From the NCBI RefSeq assembly GCF_021462415.1, contig NZ_JAKEDS010000001.1:1026273-1090272 (forward strand): DNA of 64,000 nucleotides, given 5' to 3'. Numbering within the stretch: position 1 is the stretch's first letter; every line of letters starts with the position of its first letter. The notes beneath the pieces were generated by a model. That model saw only the letters and a list, made by a program, of their open reading frames with translations, was not told the origin of the DNA and searched no databases. Both the position numbers and the translations under genes were made by a program. This DNA is from Rhodohalobacter sp. 614A (lineage in GTDB: Bacteria; Bacteroidota; Rhodothermia; Balneolales; Balneolaceae). This document shows positions 62,525 through 64,000 of the stretch, in pieces.

Positions 62525-64000
62525 ATGAGTCACCAACAAAAATATGCCGCCCTTTTTTTTGCGATAATGCTTCCGGGCATAATAGCTGCTCAACCGGGTA
62601 GTATTCAATTTAATCATCTTACGATTGAAGATGGGCTATCTCAGTCTACGGTCCAGTCTATTCTGCAGGACAACCAGGGCTATATGTGGTTTGGGACTCA
62701 GGATGGATTGAACCATTATAACGGGTATGATATTACCGTTTATAGAGACGATGTACAGGATTCCACCACCATTAAAGGAAATGACATCCGGGTCATTTAC
62801 GAAGATAGTGATGATCGTTTATGGATTGGTACACAAACCGGCGGTTTAAATCTTTATGACAGAAACAAAGACCAGTTTTTACATTACAGGGCTATTGATG
62901 AAGACTGGTGGACTCTTTCTGCTGATGCCGTGTGGGATGTTCTGGAAGACAGCTACGATACTTTTTGGGTTGGAACCAGTTACGGGTTGAATATTATGAA
63001 TCGGGAAACGGGCAGGGGATTACGAATATTTTCTGATAGTGAAAATCCAAAAACCCTGACTGATAACCAGATTACCATACTGTTTGAAGATTCAAACCGG
63101 GACCTCTGGGTGGGAACCGCAAATGGTTTAAATAAATTTAACCGAAACGATTCTACATTTACACGTTATCTGTACCGCTCAGAAAATCGGAGAGAATCTG
63201 CATCTTTTTATATAAACACCATTTACGAAGATAGTAAAGGGAATTTTTGGGTTGGAACCGAAGAAAATGGGCTGCTGCTGTTCGACCGGGAAAACGGCAC
63301 CTATCATAATTACACATACAACGTAGACAATCCACAGGGTATAAGTGATAATTCTGTAATTGCCATACTGGAAAGTATAGACGGAGATCTTTGGGTGGGC
63401 ACAGGCAATCGTGGGCTCAACCTGTTGGATACAGAAACATTTACATTCAAAAAATACAACCATGAGTCTCAAAATCCTCAAAGCCTCAGTAACGATGGGA
63501 TAAACTATGTTTACAGAAGCAATGAAGGATTTCTTTGGATTGGTACGTTTGCCGGGGGTGTGAGTTATGTGGATCCATCTCCACCGCTTTTTCGTCATTT
63601 CCAAAATGAGCCGATGAATCCAAACAGCCTGAGCAACAATGTGGTACAAAGCTTTTTCCAGGATCGAAATGGAGATATCTGGATCGGGACGGATGGAGGG
63701 GGACTGAATCTCTTTGATCCCGAAACAGGTAATTTCAAACATTATCGCCATGTACCGGGGAATTCAAACTCAATTTCAGGCGATGTGATTCTCGATATCT
63801 ATCAGAATGACATGGGTTTATGGCTGGCAACCTACGGCGGCGGGGTAACCTTATTTGATACGAGAGAGAATAGCTTCAGGACGTTCAGGCAGACTACAGA
63901 AAATACGGAGGGGCTGAGCAGTGATTTTGTTTTTGTCATTACTCCTGCAGATGATGGAACGTTGTGGTTTGGAACAAACCTTGGCGGGCTAACGGCTTTC
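62525..64000 (+). CDS. Two-component regulator propeller protein, N-terminal part (truncated by window end)
   Basis: An open frame from ATG 62525 to the right edge (492 residues so far). After a signal peptide (YAALFFAIMLPGIIAAQ) it consists of Reg_prop blades of about 42-50 residues, each with a WxGT or WFGT signature (GYMWFGTQDGLNHY, DRLWIGTQTGGLNLY, FWVGTEENGLLLF, DIWIGTDGGGLNLF). Such proteins continue with a Y_Y_Y domain, a membrane helix and a kinase, a hybrid two-component sensor or a cyclase; the output domain lies outside. They often sense glycans, fitting the GH3 genes upstream, but the link is inferred. Confidence 0.85.
   Translation, partial: MSHQQKYAALFFAIMLPGIIAAQPGSIQFNHLTIEDGLSQSTVQSILQDNQGYMWFGTQDGLNHYNGYDITVYRDDVQDSTTIKGNDIRVIYEDSDDRLWIGTQTGGLNLYDRNKDQFLHYRAIDEDWWTLSADAVWDVLEDSYDTFWVGTSYGLNIMNRETGRGLRIFSDSENPKTLTDNQITILFEDSNRDLWVGTANGLNKFNRNDSTFTRYLYRSENRRESASFYINTIYEDSKGNFWVGTEENGLLLFDRENGTYHNYTYNVDNPQGISDNSVIAILESIDGDLWVGTGNRGLNLLDTETFTFKKYNHESQNPQSLSNDGINYVYRSNEGFLWIGTFAGGVSYVDPSPPLFRHFQNEPMNPNSLSNNVVQSFFQDRNGDIWIGTDGGGLNLFDPETGNFKHYRHVPGNSNSISGDVILDIYQNDMGLWLATYGGGVTLFDTRENSFRTFRQTTENTEGLSSDFVFVITPADDGTLWFGTNLGGLTAF

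Overview
This 64 kb window looks like an ordinary chromosomal segment of a free-living, probably marine or saline, Gram-negative member of the Bacteroidota/Balneolota (FCB) group. The basis is AT-leaning DNA, many Sec-signal and lipoprotein precursors ending in AQ or with a C lipobox, TorF-like porins, GLUG-motif and two-component-propeller proteins, a Nudix-type sugar regulator, Bacteroidota-style -7 boxes (TAnnTTTG), and the synteny TPR protein - DUF4292 lipoprotein - EnvC-like protein. The phylum is inferred; no rRNA is present. I found no phage, conjugative element, insertion-sequence transposase or CRISPR array.

Layout. 1-1.5 kb: tail of an outer-membrane-like protein, a small secreted protein, a large hairpin element and a decayed methyltransferase pseudogene. 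1.8-5.7 kb (+): TPR protein, DUF4292 lipoprotein and EnvC-like protein, an envelope operon. 5.7-10.3 kb (-): serA, a lactonase-like lipoprotein and a secreted M28 peptidase. 10.5-18.1 kb (-): an MFS exporter, a haem block in transcription order chaN-like, hemB, htpX, hemL, and a second M28 peptidase. 18.2-21.5 kb (+): SDR, aldehyde dehydrogenase and YhdH-type reductase, a probable aldehyde/enoyl detoxification operon. 21.6-23.9 kb (-): TorF-like porin and AmtB. 24.4-26.0 kb (+): secreted unknown protein plus an exported Nif3-family protein. Then tRNA-Phe, recJ, a sulfotransferase, a surface metalloprotease/propeller/barrel fusion with an Nramp-like transporter, a baeRF-type protein, ackA, secG, an MscS channel, a degenerate SRAP protein and a degenerate DEAD-box protein (26-40.6 kb). 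40.9-43.8 kb (+): dnaN, a SAM hydrolase and a methyltransferase. 43.9-48.7 kb (-): GLUG lipoprotein, argS, an unknown protein and a Nudix regulator. 48.7-57 kb: two GH3 glycosidases around MscS, a haem-binding protein and a DUF6492-like protein. 57-64 kb: small envelope proteins, an exported CbiX-like protein, a PAS histidine kinase, a membrane protein and the start of a propeller sensor cut by the window end.

The most interesting content is a set of proteins that keep a fold but have lost its catalytic residues: a DEAD-box protein without Walker A, DEAD or HRxGR, an SRAP protein without Cys2, Glu or His, and an EnvC-type LytM domain (loss of ligands is normal for that family). Two enzymes usually cytosolic carry export signals (Nif3 family, CbiX-like). 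At least three families of intergenic inverted repeats are scattered through the window; one copy has become the apparent N-terminus of the DUF4292 gene.
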